A stretch of 64,000 nucleotides of DNA from Sisyra terminalis (GCA_958496175.1 OY292274.1:4402001-4466000); one strand, 5' to 3'; shown: positions 12,740 through 25,000, counted from the first letter of the stretch. The notes: generated by a model not told the origin, from the letters alone. Numbers and translations: made by a program.

Positions 12740-12900
12740 TAAAAAAAATGAATATATTAGTTTCGAGAGCAATGCTTATGAAGAAAGTGTTAAATAAAAA
12801 TTATTATTTTGAAATATTGGGTACAAGAAGAGTAATAACAACAATGAATTTTTCCTATAACAAATATATAAAAGTTAATTAATTCACCATTAATAAACAC
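12740..12900. other. Upstream intron of the 12-exon gene
   Basis: On the minus strand an acceptor (TTTTTTTATAG) at about 12740 precedes the first coding exon, so at least one untranslated exon lies further upstream (higher coordinates). The leader between acceptor and start contains a short upstream frame that ends with TAA just before ATG 12709. Confidence 0.5.
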
Positions 12901-12905
12901 CTTAC

Positions 12906-12938
12906 GGCATTTGCCTTTGAAATTTCGGAAACTACGAC
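12906..12938 (-). other. Candidate 33-bp micro-exon or leader exon
   Basis: On the minus strand, TTTCTTTTAG precedes GTCGTAGTTTCC and the segment ends GCAAATGCC|GTAAGG. Good acceptor and donor are spaced 33 bp apart, with an open frame reading VVVSEISKANA. It lies 170 bp upstream of the acceptor of the first coding exon, so it could be a leader exon of the 12-exon gene. No transcript support is available here. Confidence 0.3.
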
Positions 12939-13634
12939 CTAAAAGAAACGATTATAGGTCTTCACCTTACCAATTAATCGAAAAAAATAATTTAATGTAT
13001 TTATATTTTCAGTTTAACTCGTCATGTTTAATAAAAAAAATTGTATTTTACTTTCTGTACCGGGAAAATTCCTTAAAGGAATAGAAAAAAGAAAGTTTCA
13101 TTGGAAATGTTGTAGATTTCGTTAATTTTAACGCTACATGAAATCACCAATGCTTGTACCTTGCACAACCTCCTCATCGATGAATTGTAATTTCTCTATC
13201 AACGTAAAACTTTCATAGGAAATAATTTCTCGATAACCATTTTCATGTGTATATAGTTACAATACAAAAATTATCAATGTTTATGAGCATTGAGAAATTA
13301 TTTCGCTACACTTGATTTATTTCTTTTTAAAAATAACTTTAATAATTTTATACAGATAATTTAATTCTTATAGTAAACCTACAATTAACAATAGTTTTAA
13401 ACAATAGATTTATTAAATTGAAAACGTAATCAGCAAACCATTTAGTTTTCATAAAAACCATTACCAAAATTGTAACATTTTTCTGATATTATAAGGTAAA
13501 ATTATTAATAAAATTGTCGACAAATAATTATGCATACGATAGTGCATTGCAATTGAAAACTTCTTTTCTTTCTGGCTTTATAGAAGACTTCTTTTTGTCG
13601 TTTCTTCATCAATTTTTCAATCAGCACCTAATGA

Positions 13635-13874
13635 AAGATAGTGGGAGAGCCTGAAGGCACTGGAAAAATCATGGAAATCAAACTTCAACATTCAGAACTA
13701 GGTTCCATAACAAACGATGCAAAACTGTTCCCAGGAAACGTCGATGCAGATCCTGAAGATGCTCAATTCTTCCGGGAAACGAGATACCACCTGATTAACA
13801 AATAGTTCAGCAAACTATAGTTTGTACGGTTGTATACAGTACAACACCGAATTTAAAAAAATATAATTCAATAA
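13635..13874 (+). pseudogene. Unidentified open frame richer in G+C than its surroundings
   Basis: An open frame without stops from 13635 to the stop at 13872-13874; the only internal ATG is at 13671 (67 codons). Residues include VGEPEGTGKIMEIKLQHSEL and FPGNVDADPEDAQFFRETRY, well-mixed composition unlike the AT-rich noise nearby. The last 20 or so residues become low quality, so the genuine homology probably ends near 13800. It could be a captured or retroposed exon fragment. I do not recognise the family. Confidence 0.3.
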
Positions 13875-14617
13875 TCTTTTCATGATTTTTACATTCAATG
13901 TTTACGTACACTGTAAATAATTTGATTCTGAGGTCGAATTCCTTAGGAGTTTGACTAATTTACCATTAGTGAAATCTATTTCGCTTTATTCAATCCCAAA
14001 CGGTTTGAATCAAGAATTGCATATTTCTTGTGTCAAGAAACACGCGTATTTGAATAGAATGTCAAATACATTTACAACAATGGTAAGTGTAGCTGAGTGA
14101 ACTCCCCTCCACATCAAAATTAGGCATTTCACATCAAAATTAGGGGATTTTAACATTGTGTACCTAAGCTGCTCATGCGCATAACATGAAATGTTCAATA
14201 CAGTTCCTTATAGTGCTGGATCACTATTGTCAATTATTGTTCATGCCGTTTATAAGAAAATATAAATACTATCCAAGAGTATCGACAATAAATAAAAATT
14301 ATTCCTTCTTCTCCATCTCTCTTTTGTTTTAAAATTGTCGTTCATTAATTTTATTAGAAATTATATTGAAGTTTTGAAACGACCGCGCTCCGACCTAGGT
14401 CGTTAAAGTGAGAAAAAGTGAGTTGGAGAGAGATAGGGTTGCCGAGTCGAATACGGGATCAAACATGAATCCTTTATACTTTACCTCTGTGTTTCCTAAG
14501 CTGTATCATCGATTTGAACCTACGAATTTTGCTTTTCATTTAACATTTTAACTTGTAAGTATACAAAATTATTTAAAAATTATTGTTTTAATAGGTGTAA
14601 TAACATATTTTAATATT

Positions 14618-15373
14618 GACCAAAAAAACACCACTGGAGGAAAACAATAACGAAATGCCACCCCCAATAACTAGTAAAAATGATAATAATAATCCCCACC
14701 CCAAGAGAGTAAAGAGAACCCGACAGCCGACAGTATCAAACTCATCATCTGAAGGTATTAAAGGAAACAATCAATCCCAGTCAGAAATTGCCGATGAGGA
14801 TACTGAAGGTAACAGCAGCTTGGAACAAATGGGAAACAAAGAGTGTACCACCAGACGACAGGTTAGAAAAAAGATAAAATCTAATCAAAAAAAAAAAACA
14901 GAAAACGAAACTTCTGAGGAAGAGGATTGGGCCACAATCAAAATATTTCAATCCCAACTCAATCTCCCACTAAACATTGACCAGATAAGGAATATCATGG
15001 AAAATGCCCGCAGCAACCAAGACCTAAACGATTTGGCACTGGGTTACGCCACAAGCATAGAAGACCTCATCAGCACACTTCAACAACTCCACCCAAAAAT
15101 GAGCACAAGTTTAAAAAACAGATGTACGCGGTTAATCAAAAGACTGCAAAAGCACGAGTTTCCATAAATTCATACCACCATAGAATTTTATCGGATATAT
15201 TCAATTCAAATATATTCAATGACTAGGATAATCTATTTTAATCTGTTTAAATCTATTTAAGTCTGTTTTAATACTGTTTATGTTAAAGATGAATGTAAAA
15301 CTGTAAAAGCTATCAAATTTTAGTCGCTAATGACCAAGCTGTTGAAGCGACTTAAAATAAATAAAAAAAAAAA
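14618..15373 (+). mobile_element. 5'-truncated non-LTR retroposon carrying only a gag-like ORF
   Basis: The insertion is absent from the sister copy at 34511-36064. It is bounded by an 11-bp direct repeat ATTTTAATATT (14607-14617 and 15374-15384) and ends with an A-rich tail after AAATAAAT. Just before the tail a short imperfect hairpin-like segment (AGTCGC ... GCGACTT) is typical of the 3' ends of jockey-type LINEs. All this is the signature of target-primed reverse transcription. Confidence 0.8.
14619..15167 (+). CDS. Gag/ORF1-like reading frame of a retroposon, 5'-truncated
   Basis: About 182 codons open from the 5' truncation point of the insertion to a TAA; there is no ATG at the start, so the true N-terminus is missing. 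The N-terminal two-thirds is hydrophilic and rich in K, E, N and S with a basic patch (RRQVRKKIKSNQKKK, about residues 78-92) that could bind nucleic acid. The C-terminal part looks folded and helical (PLNIDQIRNIMENA, TSIEDLISTLQQLHPKM). The stop is followed directly by a 3' UTR and poly(A), with no ORF2 or reverse transcriptase. It may be ORF1 of a two-ORF LINE whose ORF2 was lost, or a gag-only parasite like HAL1 or HeT-A. Assignment as gag is inference from context. Confidence 0.5.
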   Translation, partial: TKKTPLEENNNEMPPPITSKNDNNNPHPKRVKRTRQPTVSNSSSEGIKGNNQSQSEIADEDTEGNSSLEQMGNKECTTRRQVRKKIKSNQKKKTENETSEEEDWATIKIFQSQLNLPLNIDQIRNIMENARSNQDLNDLALGYATSIEDLISTLQQLHPKMSTSLKNRCTRLIKRLQKHEFP

Positions 15374-16318
15374 ATTTTAATATTCATTAAAAAATTTTAG
15401 CGGATAATTTGTGTTGAACGATTATTATACCATATGTATTGTATTTTATAAAAATGGCTGATGACGCGGTCAAAGTATATTTAATGAGTCGGAGGTTCGA
15501 AGATCTTATTGATAGTTTTTGAGGTTTATATATTATTTTTTAACAAATTAAAATATTTATATATTTATAAACTGTTATTGTTCCTCCACGAGCCGGTGTA
15601 TCAGCCAAACAAAAAAAAAATATTGGAATCCTACGCCAAACGAAAGCCAGCGAGGATTTACTGTTCATATTAAAGTAAGTTATATTTATAATAATATATT
15701 TTATTTTATTCTAATAAATGATTATGTGTATTTTTTATAGTATGGGCTAGGAGTTTTTAAAGTTCTTAAATATAGTGCGGATTTTTAATTAAATAATTTA
15801 AGTTTACATATGTTGTTTTGCATAAAAATATATTAAAATTATGTACATTAGTTCTTAATAAAATATATAAAATGAAAACCAAATCAGCCTTTATTTAATA
15901 AATTATTCCTACTTTCTAGCCAAGTATATTTTTAATTTTCAATAAAATTTAATTGAAACTATAATTTTTTTTTTTTGGTTGCAATATCTATGCGAATTAA
16001 ACCATATATAAAATGATTCATTCAATTTCGTTTATATTTGAATTAAGTATAGTTATGTTTGAAAGAAGTATCGAAATTTTTAGTCAAGTTTATATATATT
16101 GTTTGGAATAAATATGATGGTGATTTCGTACAAAGAAATCGAAGTTGACTTAACGTCGTTAAGTTCTCCACTCAACTGAATGTTTCTTGGCTCAAGAAAC
16201 ATTTTGAAACTCATATAGCGCTTGATTTAAAGATCATGCGCATTTCGCCGTACCCAACCTTACAGCTGGTTTTAACCAAACGAAATACGATTGAGATTAG
16301 TACGCTCTTTTTACGGTG

Positions 16319-18108
16319 TACATAAATTATTTATGTAAATACTTGCAATTGGTAGCTTTAGATTATTTGAAAGAATAAAAGTATATGAAAAACTAAACAA
16401 AAATTACACTCTTAAAAATGCAAAAGTAGAAAAACGGTGACACGAATTTCCCATGTTTAATGTAAATATGAAAGTCAATAAATGTGTGAATGTTTTAAAC
16501 GTCTTCGCAACGTTGACCTGAAAATGGTTCATTGGAGAAATGGTCATTGTACTAATAGAAGATGTCGCATGAAAGCAATACGTGTAACATATATCAAATT
16601 AAAAATTGTACCTAAATAAAAAACGTGTTTGAGAAAATGTGCATAAATAATAATACAACAAAATCAGTTTAAAAGTTTACGAAAAAAATGGTCTTTATTG
16701 TATAATCGATAAAATTCCTAACAATTAATGCATACACTTATAATTATCATTAATTTCTTACACTGAGACACCTATAATGTTAATAAAATATCATTTATTT
16801 ATCGATAAGATCAAAATCTAATTTTATTCATGGAAAAATATTACAAAATGTATTACACATACTTCAATTGTGTGGTATGTGAAATAAAGATTCCTGTGTT
16901 GGTTAGTGATACCGACAGAAAAGATTTTTCTTGGTAAAAACCTAAAGAAAACAATCATATAGTAGTGTGGGGTTATTAAATTACTTATAGAAATTTTCTT
17001 GTTTGCAAACTTATTCCATGGAATAAGAGTAATTGCAATGATAGCTAACCTCATAAGTATGTCAAAAGTTATTATAAGAAATAAAATTGTTATAAATATT
17101 TGTAATAGTTGTTTATTTTTTATAAAAAAGCCATTTTTGACCTTAAAATCATCATAAAATTTTAAGAAAAACAATCGTTTTATTTTTTGGTTTTCCCCTA
17201 AAAATTAAAGCAGACCGAAGTCTGAAATTTCCAGGATTCTAGTATTTTACTAGTACCTATGGACTTTGTTCATACTCCATTAAATAATATTTAATATAAA
17301 ATAAATCATTAAATATTTTTCCGGTGCCAATTCACCATACTCATAAGTTATAACCCAAAATGCTTTATATAAATAGCGCACAAGTTACACAATATATGTT
17401 TCAATCCCAAATCAAACTTTTAAGTATTACATGACCAGCAATCCCAAAAACATAGTAATCAACACTTTCTTTAGACCAAGCATATCAACAATTAAGTAAA
17501 TAATACAACAAACACAAATTTAAATAAAAAAATCACAAAGATTTAACCGTTTGATTTACAGCTCTAAATGAAGTCATTTATAAAATTTAATTATTTTTCT
17601 AATGAAAAATGATGAAATTTGCATTAATGGTTCATTTAATAATTAACAATAATGGAAAATATTAAAAATGTTATTCTAATTTTGCAGTAATAGGTACAAA
17701 AGTTTAATTACTATTATAATTCCTTTAATCATTTTTTTTAATTCTGACTGTATTACAATTATAAATCTGCAACCACGATTGATAAATTATTAAGATGCGC
17801 ATTGCTGTTCTCGTTTCTTTTGTGTAAAATTAATAGAAAGGAATTTCATAAAAGTTAAATATTAATTATAATGAAGCAACCGAACAACTCTATCTACAGC
17901 ATTTTCAATTCGTTCAGTTACTAACTTTCTCATTTAAATAATCAGGGAGATAAAATAGAAAGATTTAAGATACAATTTTAGCAAAGAAGATGTTTTATAA
18001 AATAAAGAAAGGAGAATAACGACCATACGTTGACGAATCATTATCGATTTGTTCTGGTATGGTTCAAAATGAAAATCAAAGCAAAAAAAATAAAGTGAAG
18101 CCTGGAAA
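16319..18108. other. AT-rich DNA without a recognisable gene
   Basis: Frames here are short and low-complexity. The 116-codon minus-strand frame at 16824-17174 has an F/I/L-rich composition expected of random AT-rich DNA. No repeat structure was recognised. Confidence 0.45.
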
Positions 18109-19652
18109 AATTGTATGAAACCTGAAAATCCTTCCCTTATGACTGGTCCAATAAACTGGGACGAATTCCAGTTAATCCTTGATAATTTCCTTGATCTGAA
18201 CATCTCACTCAAAAATCCAAAGGATATTGACAGGGCGGTAGAATCTTTCACTGATAAAATGCAAACCGCAGTTAAGCTATCTTCTTATCCCCTTAACCTC
18301 AAAACCTCAAATCCCAAACAACAATTTCCTGAGTACATTATGTCCACGATGAGAGACAAAAGGAGAGTCCGAGCAAGATGGCAACAAACTAGGTTTCCAC
18401 CTGATAAAACCACCTACAATCGATTATGCTCTCTTCTGCGAACTCAACTAACTGAACATCGCTCCGAAATATATTCCAAACATCTCGCATCCTTATCCCC
18501 AGAGGACAACTCTCTATGGAGAGAAACCAAAAAGATACTCGGATTTCATTCAATTCCTTCAGCGATTCGCTGAGAAGATGGCTCCTGGGCGAAAAGTGAT
18601 ACAGATAGATGCTTTAATTTTTCCCAAGTCCTTGAAAAATCCTCCATTCCTCACACGGACATCCAGGATGCGAGACATGATATTCATGTTCTCGCTGATA
18701 TCCAGTTACCAGTTCCTTCACAATTACCTGTAAAACCAATTAGACCTTCCGAGGTTAAGTCCCTCATTGAGAAAGCTCCATTAAAAAAGGCTCCTGGTCA
18801 AGACCTCATAAACGCTTTAATTCTGCGACACTGGCCTCGGAAGGCCATTATATACCTTACGTCAATATATAATGCCATCCTTCGAAATGCTTACTTTCCG
18901 AAGTATTGGAAGCACTCCATAATTATAATGGTTCCTAAACCAAACAAACCTTCCTATAGCCCTTCTTCCTACAGACCTATTAGTCTACTCCCTCTTCTCT
19001 AAAATTCTAGAAAAGCTTCTCCTTAAAAGAATTCTTCCTATCCTGAAAACCAAAAATATAAGTCCATACCATCAATTTGGTTTTCGCTCCTTTCACTCTA
19101 CGACTCAACAGTGTTTTAGAGTAGTCGATACCATTTCCGCAGCCCTTGAAAATAAGGGGGTGTGCCTTGGGGTTTTTCTGGATGTTGCACAGGCGTTTGA
19201 TCGCGTGTGGCATCCTGGTCTCTTATATAAGCTCAAGGAACTTCTACCTTCCCAGTATTTCCTTATCCTACAATCCTATTTACCCAATCGCAGCTTCAGT
19301 GTGAGATGTGGAGCTACATACTCTGCCTCGTTTCCTATTCTTGCTGGAGTACCACAGGGGAGTATTATTGGTCCTCTTCTTTACATCATCTATACGGCCG
19401 ATATCCCAACCTATCTGGGCTTACGGAGCAGAATTGTGGGACTCTGCAAAACCATCCAACATCCAAATTATCCAATCTTTCCAATCAAAAGATTGGTTGG
19501 GCCCTCTCAACATGTTTCGAAAATACCACACCAGGGTCGAACTACGGTTTTTACCTCAAGTGTAGTATATAAGCAACCAAAATTTGTTAACACATTGCAT
19601 AGTATATAAATTGTAAATATATAGAAGGCAATAAAGGATTTTTAAAAAAAAT
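18109..19652 (+). pseudogene. Jockey-like LINE ORF2, 5'-truncated and internally deleted
   Basis: The plus-strand translation begins between endonuclease and reverse transcriptase (INWDEFQLILDNF), passes a stop at 18571, and continues through KKAPGQDLINALIL, SYRPISLLPL (frameshift near 19000), QFGFRSFHSTTQQ, FLDVAQAFDRVWHPGLLYKL and LAGVPQGSIIGPLLYIIYTADIP. The catalytic YADD block is gone: after about 19425 the frame jumps to the C-terminal tail YGAELWDSAKPSNI and IIQSFQSK, so several hundred bases are deleted. A 3' end with AATAAA and a short A-run follows at 19630-19652. The reverse transcriptase is dead. The jockey clade is suggested by the AFDRVWH and LWDSA..SNI..IQ.FQSK signatures. Confidence 0.85.
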
Positions 19653-21395
19653 AATTTCAAATGCTGTATTCAACAGCTATTCATTAAGGGCTGTAGTCAC
19701 TATAAACATGGTACCGCCTCCACTATATAATAATATTTTAATATAAGCACCACTGAAATCTTAAAACACTCCAGTTCTAACTGCAATTTCATTTAACTTC
19801 ATTAAAATATTGATATTTCATGAAAATTACCTATACACTTTAGTACACATTTTATTTCTATAAACTTATTTATGCTAATTATTTTTATTGTTTATCGTTC
19901 AACATTTTTGAGTCACAAATCTACTAATACTTCCTTCTGAAAGTTTTACAAATATCTGAAAACAATTCACCCATCATTTCTTAACTAAGTCAATGGAACA
20001 TTGTGTGAATAAATCTATGTTATTACCGTCGTTTACGGGGCCTTAGTTTATTTTGAATTGCAAATAAATGGAAGAATTTAATGTGAATGAAAATCACTTA
20101 ACTAATTTATTATTATTTTTATTACGAAAAAGAGATCGGCAACGTTTATGTTGTGTAAATAATTATAACAACGGAAATCATTAGAAATATAAAAATCTTT
20201 GATTTCATATCCGTTTTGAATTTTCCATTCAAAAATAAAAATTTTAAATAGGTTAATCAGCATATTAGATGTGTGACGAAGACAAAGTTTCACATTTTGA
20301 AGAATTTTTCGTTGAATGTAATGAGCCCTATTATGACTATCCGACAATTGTTAGATATGTGGCATTGATTGGCGTCTAAAGACGAAGTAATAGTAATGAT
20401 AGGCTGAGCAAATTGTTGTATTGTTTTTTTTTTTTTTTTTTTTTACTTGCGTTGATTGTATGAGTATCGAGTTACCAAGATATCTTCAGACTTCAGTTTC
20501 TTCGAAGTCAATCGGTCACAAGACGGCACATATTTTTTCAACTTACATTCATATGGTTACAGAACTGTATTCAGTTACCGTTTCCGAGTTATTCAACCAC
20601 CGGAACCAATAATTGTATGTATGAATGTTTAAGTACATACATATCAATTGTAAGGCAATTTAAATTGAAATACAACTCGGTCCATGCTCTAATACTGCCT
20701 ACTAACCCAGATCAAAATAATTTTATTACGCATTATATATTCTTGTGCCAACTCATCATTTTTTGGTTTCTTCATAAAAACTAATTAACTTAATTGCAAA
20801 TGTAATGTAAAAAATGCTAAAACAATAATTATATTTATAAAATCTCTGACGATTAAGTAATTAACAATACTGTTAAATTATAATGTCGCATGTATCAATT
20901 ATCATTCCCAATACGCCCATCAGACGACTTAATAATTCGATTTGAATGATGAAAGGAAATGATGATTGTCACGCATTTCAATAATTAAAAGAATTAACAT
21001 ACCATTACCAAGTTTGTGCTTATGGTTAAAAATACTTTTGTACACCAAAATTGTAATCTTTGTCATTATTTTACAATGCTTGTAGTGTCTGATGGGATCG
21101 ATTTACAAGAATAAATAAATGTTAAATAATTTTCGGTTGTAAAAGAACTAAAAGTGATTTATACATTAAAAGGTAACTTTTTTACCAACAACTATTGTTC
21201 AGGAACGATTATATATCAAATTGAAATTTATGTAAAACACTTAGATTTTAAATTCTTAAAGCTAAAAAGAAATCAAGTTTCCAAATCAATGCGATCGAAA
21301 ATATACTCAATTATGCTCCAAAATTTAAACAAAATTTAACCCAAAAGTTATAGCGCATATTTTGTGGATTTGAAATCATGAAATTTAACAAAAAT
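19653..21395. other. AT-rich intergenic DNA
   Basis: Nothing beyond short frames and a T20 run near 20425-20444. No coding or repeat signal can be supported. Confidence 0.45.
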
Positions 21396-21399
21396 GACC

Positions 21400-22205
21400 A
21401 CCACAACTTCTTGACTTTCAACTTCTTCCTCTGTGCTATGTTCTAAAAGAACTATTTTGTCCCAGCTTTGTTTCTAGATTCGATTGGTCAGGTCTACTTC
21501 CAAGGTAAATCTCATTAGATAGATTGGATCTTTAAGAACAATTCCCAGTTGAGATGGCTTTGAGGTATAGTTGGGAAACCAAATGGCGGAAGATGGCAAT
21601 TTCCTCCTCTGTATTTGTCCAGTGGTTATCCCTACAGTTTGAAGATGCTTTTTCAAATTGCAGTGCTTTGTTAATAGATCTATCAGCGTGATATCCTTTC
21701 CAGCAATGATTATTCCTCCGATCTTTCCCAACGTCCCAGCATGATGTTATGATATCCTTCGTTTATAGTTTTAGAAGTATTTTAATGATCTTTTATGAGT
21801 TTTTCATCATAATCTTTGAAAATATACTTGCTGAGTGATTATTCTAGTATTATATTTTGAGTCCATTCGGCTATTTGATTTTGTGTTGTACATATTGTCA
21901 CACTGATAGCCGGTTCTGGTCCCATTATATATGTATCTATTCTGGAGAAATTTAAGAAAAGTCTTACCATTTCATTATGACAGTTTCTTCTCATATTTTC
22001 TTGTAGGAATATGATAATGGCGTAGACTTTTGCTTGAAATATTGTGACCATTATCCATAGTTCTACGGCCATATTCATTTTATGGGATATTCTCCCTATA
22101 TCCCAGCGCTTACCCCATAATTTCTTTTGATTCCATCAGTGAACCATAACATTTTAACTAGGTTTACTTTATTTTTTTCTTGCCAATCGTCTCTTGAACT
22201 TAGTA
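21400..22205 (-). pseudogene. LINE remnant: RNase H domain and C-terminal tail
   Basis: The minus strand carries WFTDGIKRN (the first acidic motif of LINE-type RNase H, near 22125-22160), then FQAKVYAI (usually FQAEVYAI; the catalytic glutamate is replaced by lysine), and further down GRDITL-like and CNLKKHLQTVGIT (C-terminal zinc-knuckle region of I/LOA/R1-type ORF2). Several stops and frame changes separate the blocks. RNase H inside a LINE points to the I superfamily, different from the jockey-like copies nearby. Non-functional. Confidence 0.6.
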
Positions 22206-22252
22206 TAGTAGTCCTACTTCATCCGGAAGTTCGGATAATCGATTACATGATT

Positions 22253-22990
22253 CAGTGATGGATTAACGCCTAGGCCCGTGAGGTCTGGACCTAGGGCGGC
22301 ACGATTTTAAGGGCGGTAAAATTTTAAAGGTGAAGAATTCACGGACATTGTAAATTCAAAAATTGATTTTAGTTAGTTTCGCTATGAATGTATGGATTAT
22401 CTTCAGTAAAGTTCAATAAATATTTTTTATAGAATTTACTTTCCAATTAATCACATCACATTTTTCAATTGTTAAATCTGGTATTCCGGGGACATTAAGA
22501 ACAAATTAGAGATCCTCATGATGATATTTTTTAAAACCTTAGAACATTGAGCTAAATTCGACTCTTTTTGTCAAAACATTTTAGTATTTAAAACAATCTA
22601 GTATGCTTACGATTAAAGAGAAATATTCGTTAATCTCTTACATTATCTTCCTAAAAATTCAATACTAAAGATATCCGAAAGTATTTGGAATACATAGCAT
22701 TACGGAATTTTTGAGATGTGTTACCCTAAAGATGACAATGTTCTGTGTTTTTTTTGAATCACAATGCCAAATTGTTCAGAAGAATGATCTTTTTGCACCC
22801 TTGAAAGAGGGAAAAGTTACTAACGTTCATATATAGGCAAAAAAAATAAATTTTTAAAAATTAAAAATCAATTTTTAATTTATATATTTAAAAATTAGAT
22901 GTTTTATCTTGATAACCACTTTGTTATGGAACAACAAGGGCGGCATATCGAATGGAGCCTAGAGCGGTATCGAACCTAAATCCACCATTG
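22253..22990. mobile_element. hAT-type non-autonomous element (CAGTGATGGATTAA ends)
   Basis: The left end is CAGTGATGGATTAACGCC and the right end, inverted, is CAATGGTGGATTTAGG. Perfect 8-bp direct repeats ACATGATT flank it (22245-22252 and 22991-22998). The termini resemble the common CAGNGGTGGATT hAT consensus. No transposase frame. Confidence 0.85.
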
Positions 22991-23409
22991 ACATGATTGC
23001 ATTGGAAAACATGAAAAAAAGCTATTCACAATTTAAATGTATTTTTAAAAAAAACTTTTTTATCTAGAACAATTACTCCTTATTTTATTCACCTCTGATT
23101 CAGTATCTCACGTATTTGGAGTACTCACTGGGTCCAATTGTGATATATGTTCGGGATCTAGAAATGAATTCCTCGATTTCTAATAAATCAATTTTCATAT
23201 TTTCTTCAAAATCCGTCTATTTAGCGTTCAACCAATTATCACTTTGCATATTAAACGGACCGATGTAGAAACGCCTTGCCAAGAATAGATATCGTTGGAG
23301 GGAATAATTCAACTATGTAGAAAACTAATCATGTCTTGCTAGAAAACGGAAAATAAATTCCAAGATTCAAGAGCTTTTATTGTTGCTTGGAAGTCAGAAA
23401 AAAAAACTA

Positions 23410-23639
23410 CAGTGTAATCTCACTAATCCGGCACTATTATAAACCGGAGGGTGCCGGATTATTGGAATGTTCGGATTACTGGATTATAGTGAAAAAGTCA
23501 TAGGTAATGAATAAAATAAAGCATTTCATAGAAGGAATAAATGTATACACAGGTATAGAGGGGCGAGAGAGGCGTGGGCGAAAGGTGCCGGATTGGACGT
23601 GCCCATCTATCGAAGTGCCGGATTAGTGCGATTATACTA
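23410..23639. mobile_element. Pogo/Tigger-like MITE, copy 1
   Basis: The left TIR CAGTGTAATCTCACTAATCC is matched by an inverted right TIR (two differences) with flanking TA on both sides. GTGCCGGATTA motifs repeat internally, and a partial duplication of the right terminus gives two GTGCCGGATT boxes. A related copy is at 42009-42207. Confidence 0.85.
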
Positions 23640-23699
23640 TATATAAATTCTTCCTGACTGATGTTTTTCAGAAGATTTGAAATATTCTAGATCTTTGTT

Positions 23700-25000
23700 T
23701 TTTTTTTTTTTTTGTGGACTATTATGTATTTTGTACCAGTTCAGCGATGTGTCGCTATATCATGGTGGTGATGGCAGGCAATTGGTCTTTAGCGGCGTTT
23801 AAGTAGCTGGAGGAGTCGAACTTCATTCCTCTGACTTTTGTATTTTTTTCTTTGTTGTTGGTTCTTGATCTTGTGGTCAAACATCTACTATTTCTTTGAG
23901 CTCTTGTGGGAGTTTCCGCTTCAGCCTTCTATGATTTATGGTTTCTCCCAATCCTAGTTCTACTGCACTAGGACAATTTTCTAGGCCGTTAAGGAAGTTC
24001 CTTGTGAGTACAGTTAGAAAGTCTTTTATCTATGGGACGTTCATTTCGTGAAGAATTTGGTTGTTTCCCACATACCATGGAGCTTTAGTGATGATTCTCA
24101 AGACTCTATTTTGAAACACCTGGAGGTCATTGTGATTTTTCTTTGAGGATGAAAGCCAGACTGCGCAAGAGTATGTGAAAAGTGGTCTAATGACTGATTT
24201 GTATATCATCATTGAACATTCCATACTAAGACGAGACCTTCTGTTGATAAGTGAGTATAGTTTGATGACTCGAGTGTTGGCTTCTCCGATTTTACTTGAG
24301 ATGTGGTTTTGCCAGGTTAATTTCGAGTCCAGAAGTATGCCCAGATATTTAACAGGCGTTTTTTTCTCACACCACGGAATTTCCATGTGGTCCAACACGA
24401 TAGGCTCCAATTGGTTGGAACGTCTTAGAGAGAAAATTTTTGCGACACTTTTAGATGAATTTATGAAAATTTTCCATCTACTGAACCAGGAAGATAGGTG
24501 GTTGATAGACTGCTGGGTTTTCTGAACGACCCTTTGAAGATCTTTGTCCAGGTTGAAGATGGCGATGTCATCCGCGTACATTGAGGTTATGCAGTGGTCT
24601 AGTGACGGAAAGTCCGCAACGTAGAGATTGAAAAGGATTGGACCCAATACTGATCCTTGAGGTACTTCCGAATGGATAGGTTTTTCCTCTGATAACTGAT
24701 CGTCCATTTTGATTTGGCAGCATCGGTTGCTCAGAAATGAAGAAATTATGTTGTATAGATACTCTGGGGTATGGTAGTTCTGAAGCTTTGTGAGTAGCCC
24801 TTGATGCCAAACTCAATCGAACGCTTGCGTCGCATCCAAGAACAAACCTACTGAGTATTTTTTTCTTCAAAACCCTTTTCGATTATTTCTACTAATCTTA
24901 AGATTTGTTGCGAAGTGGAGTGGTGAGGCCTAAATCCAAATTGCGTATTGGGTAGAATTTGGTTGAGTTCTATCCAAGTGCGAAGCCGTCGCTTGATGAT
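23700..25000 (-). pseudogene. Jockey-like LINE ORF2, 5'-truncated, with poly(A) and TSD
   Basis: On the minus strand: RRLRTWIELNQILPNTQFGF and HHSTSQQ near 24900-25000, then AFDWVWHQGLL, VPQGSVLGPILFNLYVADFP, the catalytic block MYADDIAIF (intact YADD), KYLGILLDSKLTWQNH, VIRPLFTYSCAVW and the tail VLTRNFLNGLENCPSAVELG. A stop/frameshift near 24860 separates the first block from the 225-codon frame 24030-24707. The copy ends in a poly(A) tail (T16 at 23698-23713 on the plus strand). The 8-bp direct repeat TCTTTGTT lies at 23692-23699 and 25001-25008, a target-site duplication that defines the insert. Confidence 0.88.

Larger units (their letters stand above)
13909..16318. mobile_element. TA-flanked repeat family R-A, copy 1 (interrupted)
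   Basis: The segment starts CACTGTAAATAATTTGATTC and ends TTTTTACGGTG, with TA on both sides. The same ends and most of the interior recur at 34511-36064. Terminal inversion is short (CACTGTAAA versus TTTACGGTG). It has no transposase frame. The shared core includes a conserved, comparatively G+C-rich stretch near 14370-14460. Copy 1 carries a 756-bp retroposed insertion (14618-15373) and an extra or diverged block at about 15580-15675. Confidence 0.7.

Noticed and set aside
16824..17174. 116-codon minus-strand frame with apparent hydrophobic segments
   Set aside because: F/I/L-rich composition is expected from AT-rich DNA; no splice sites, homology or codon bias.
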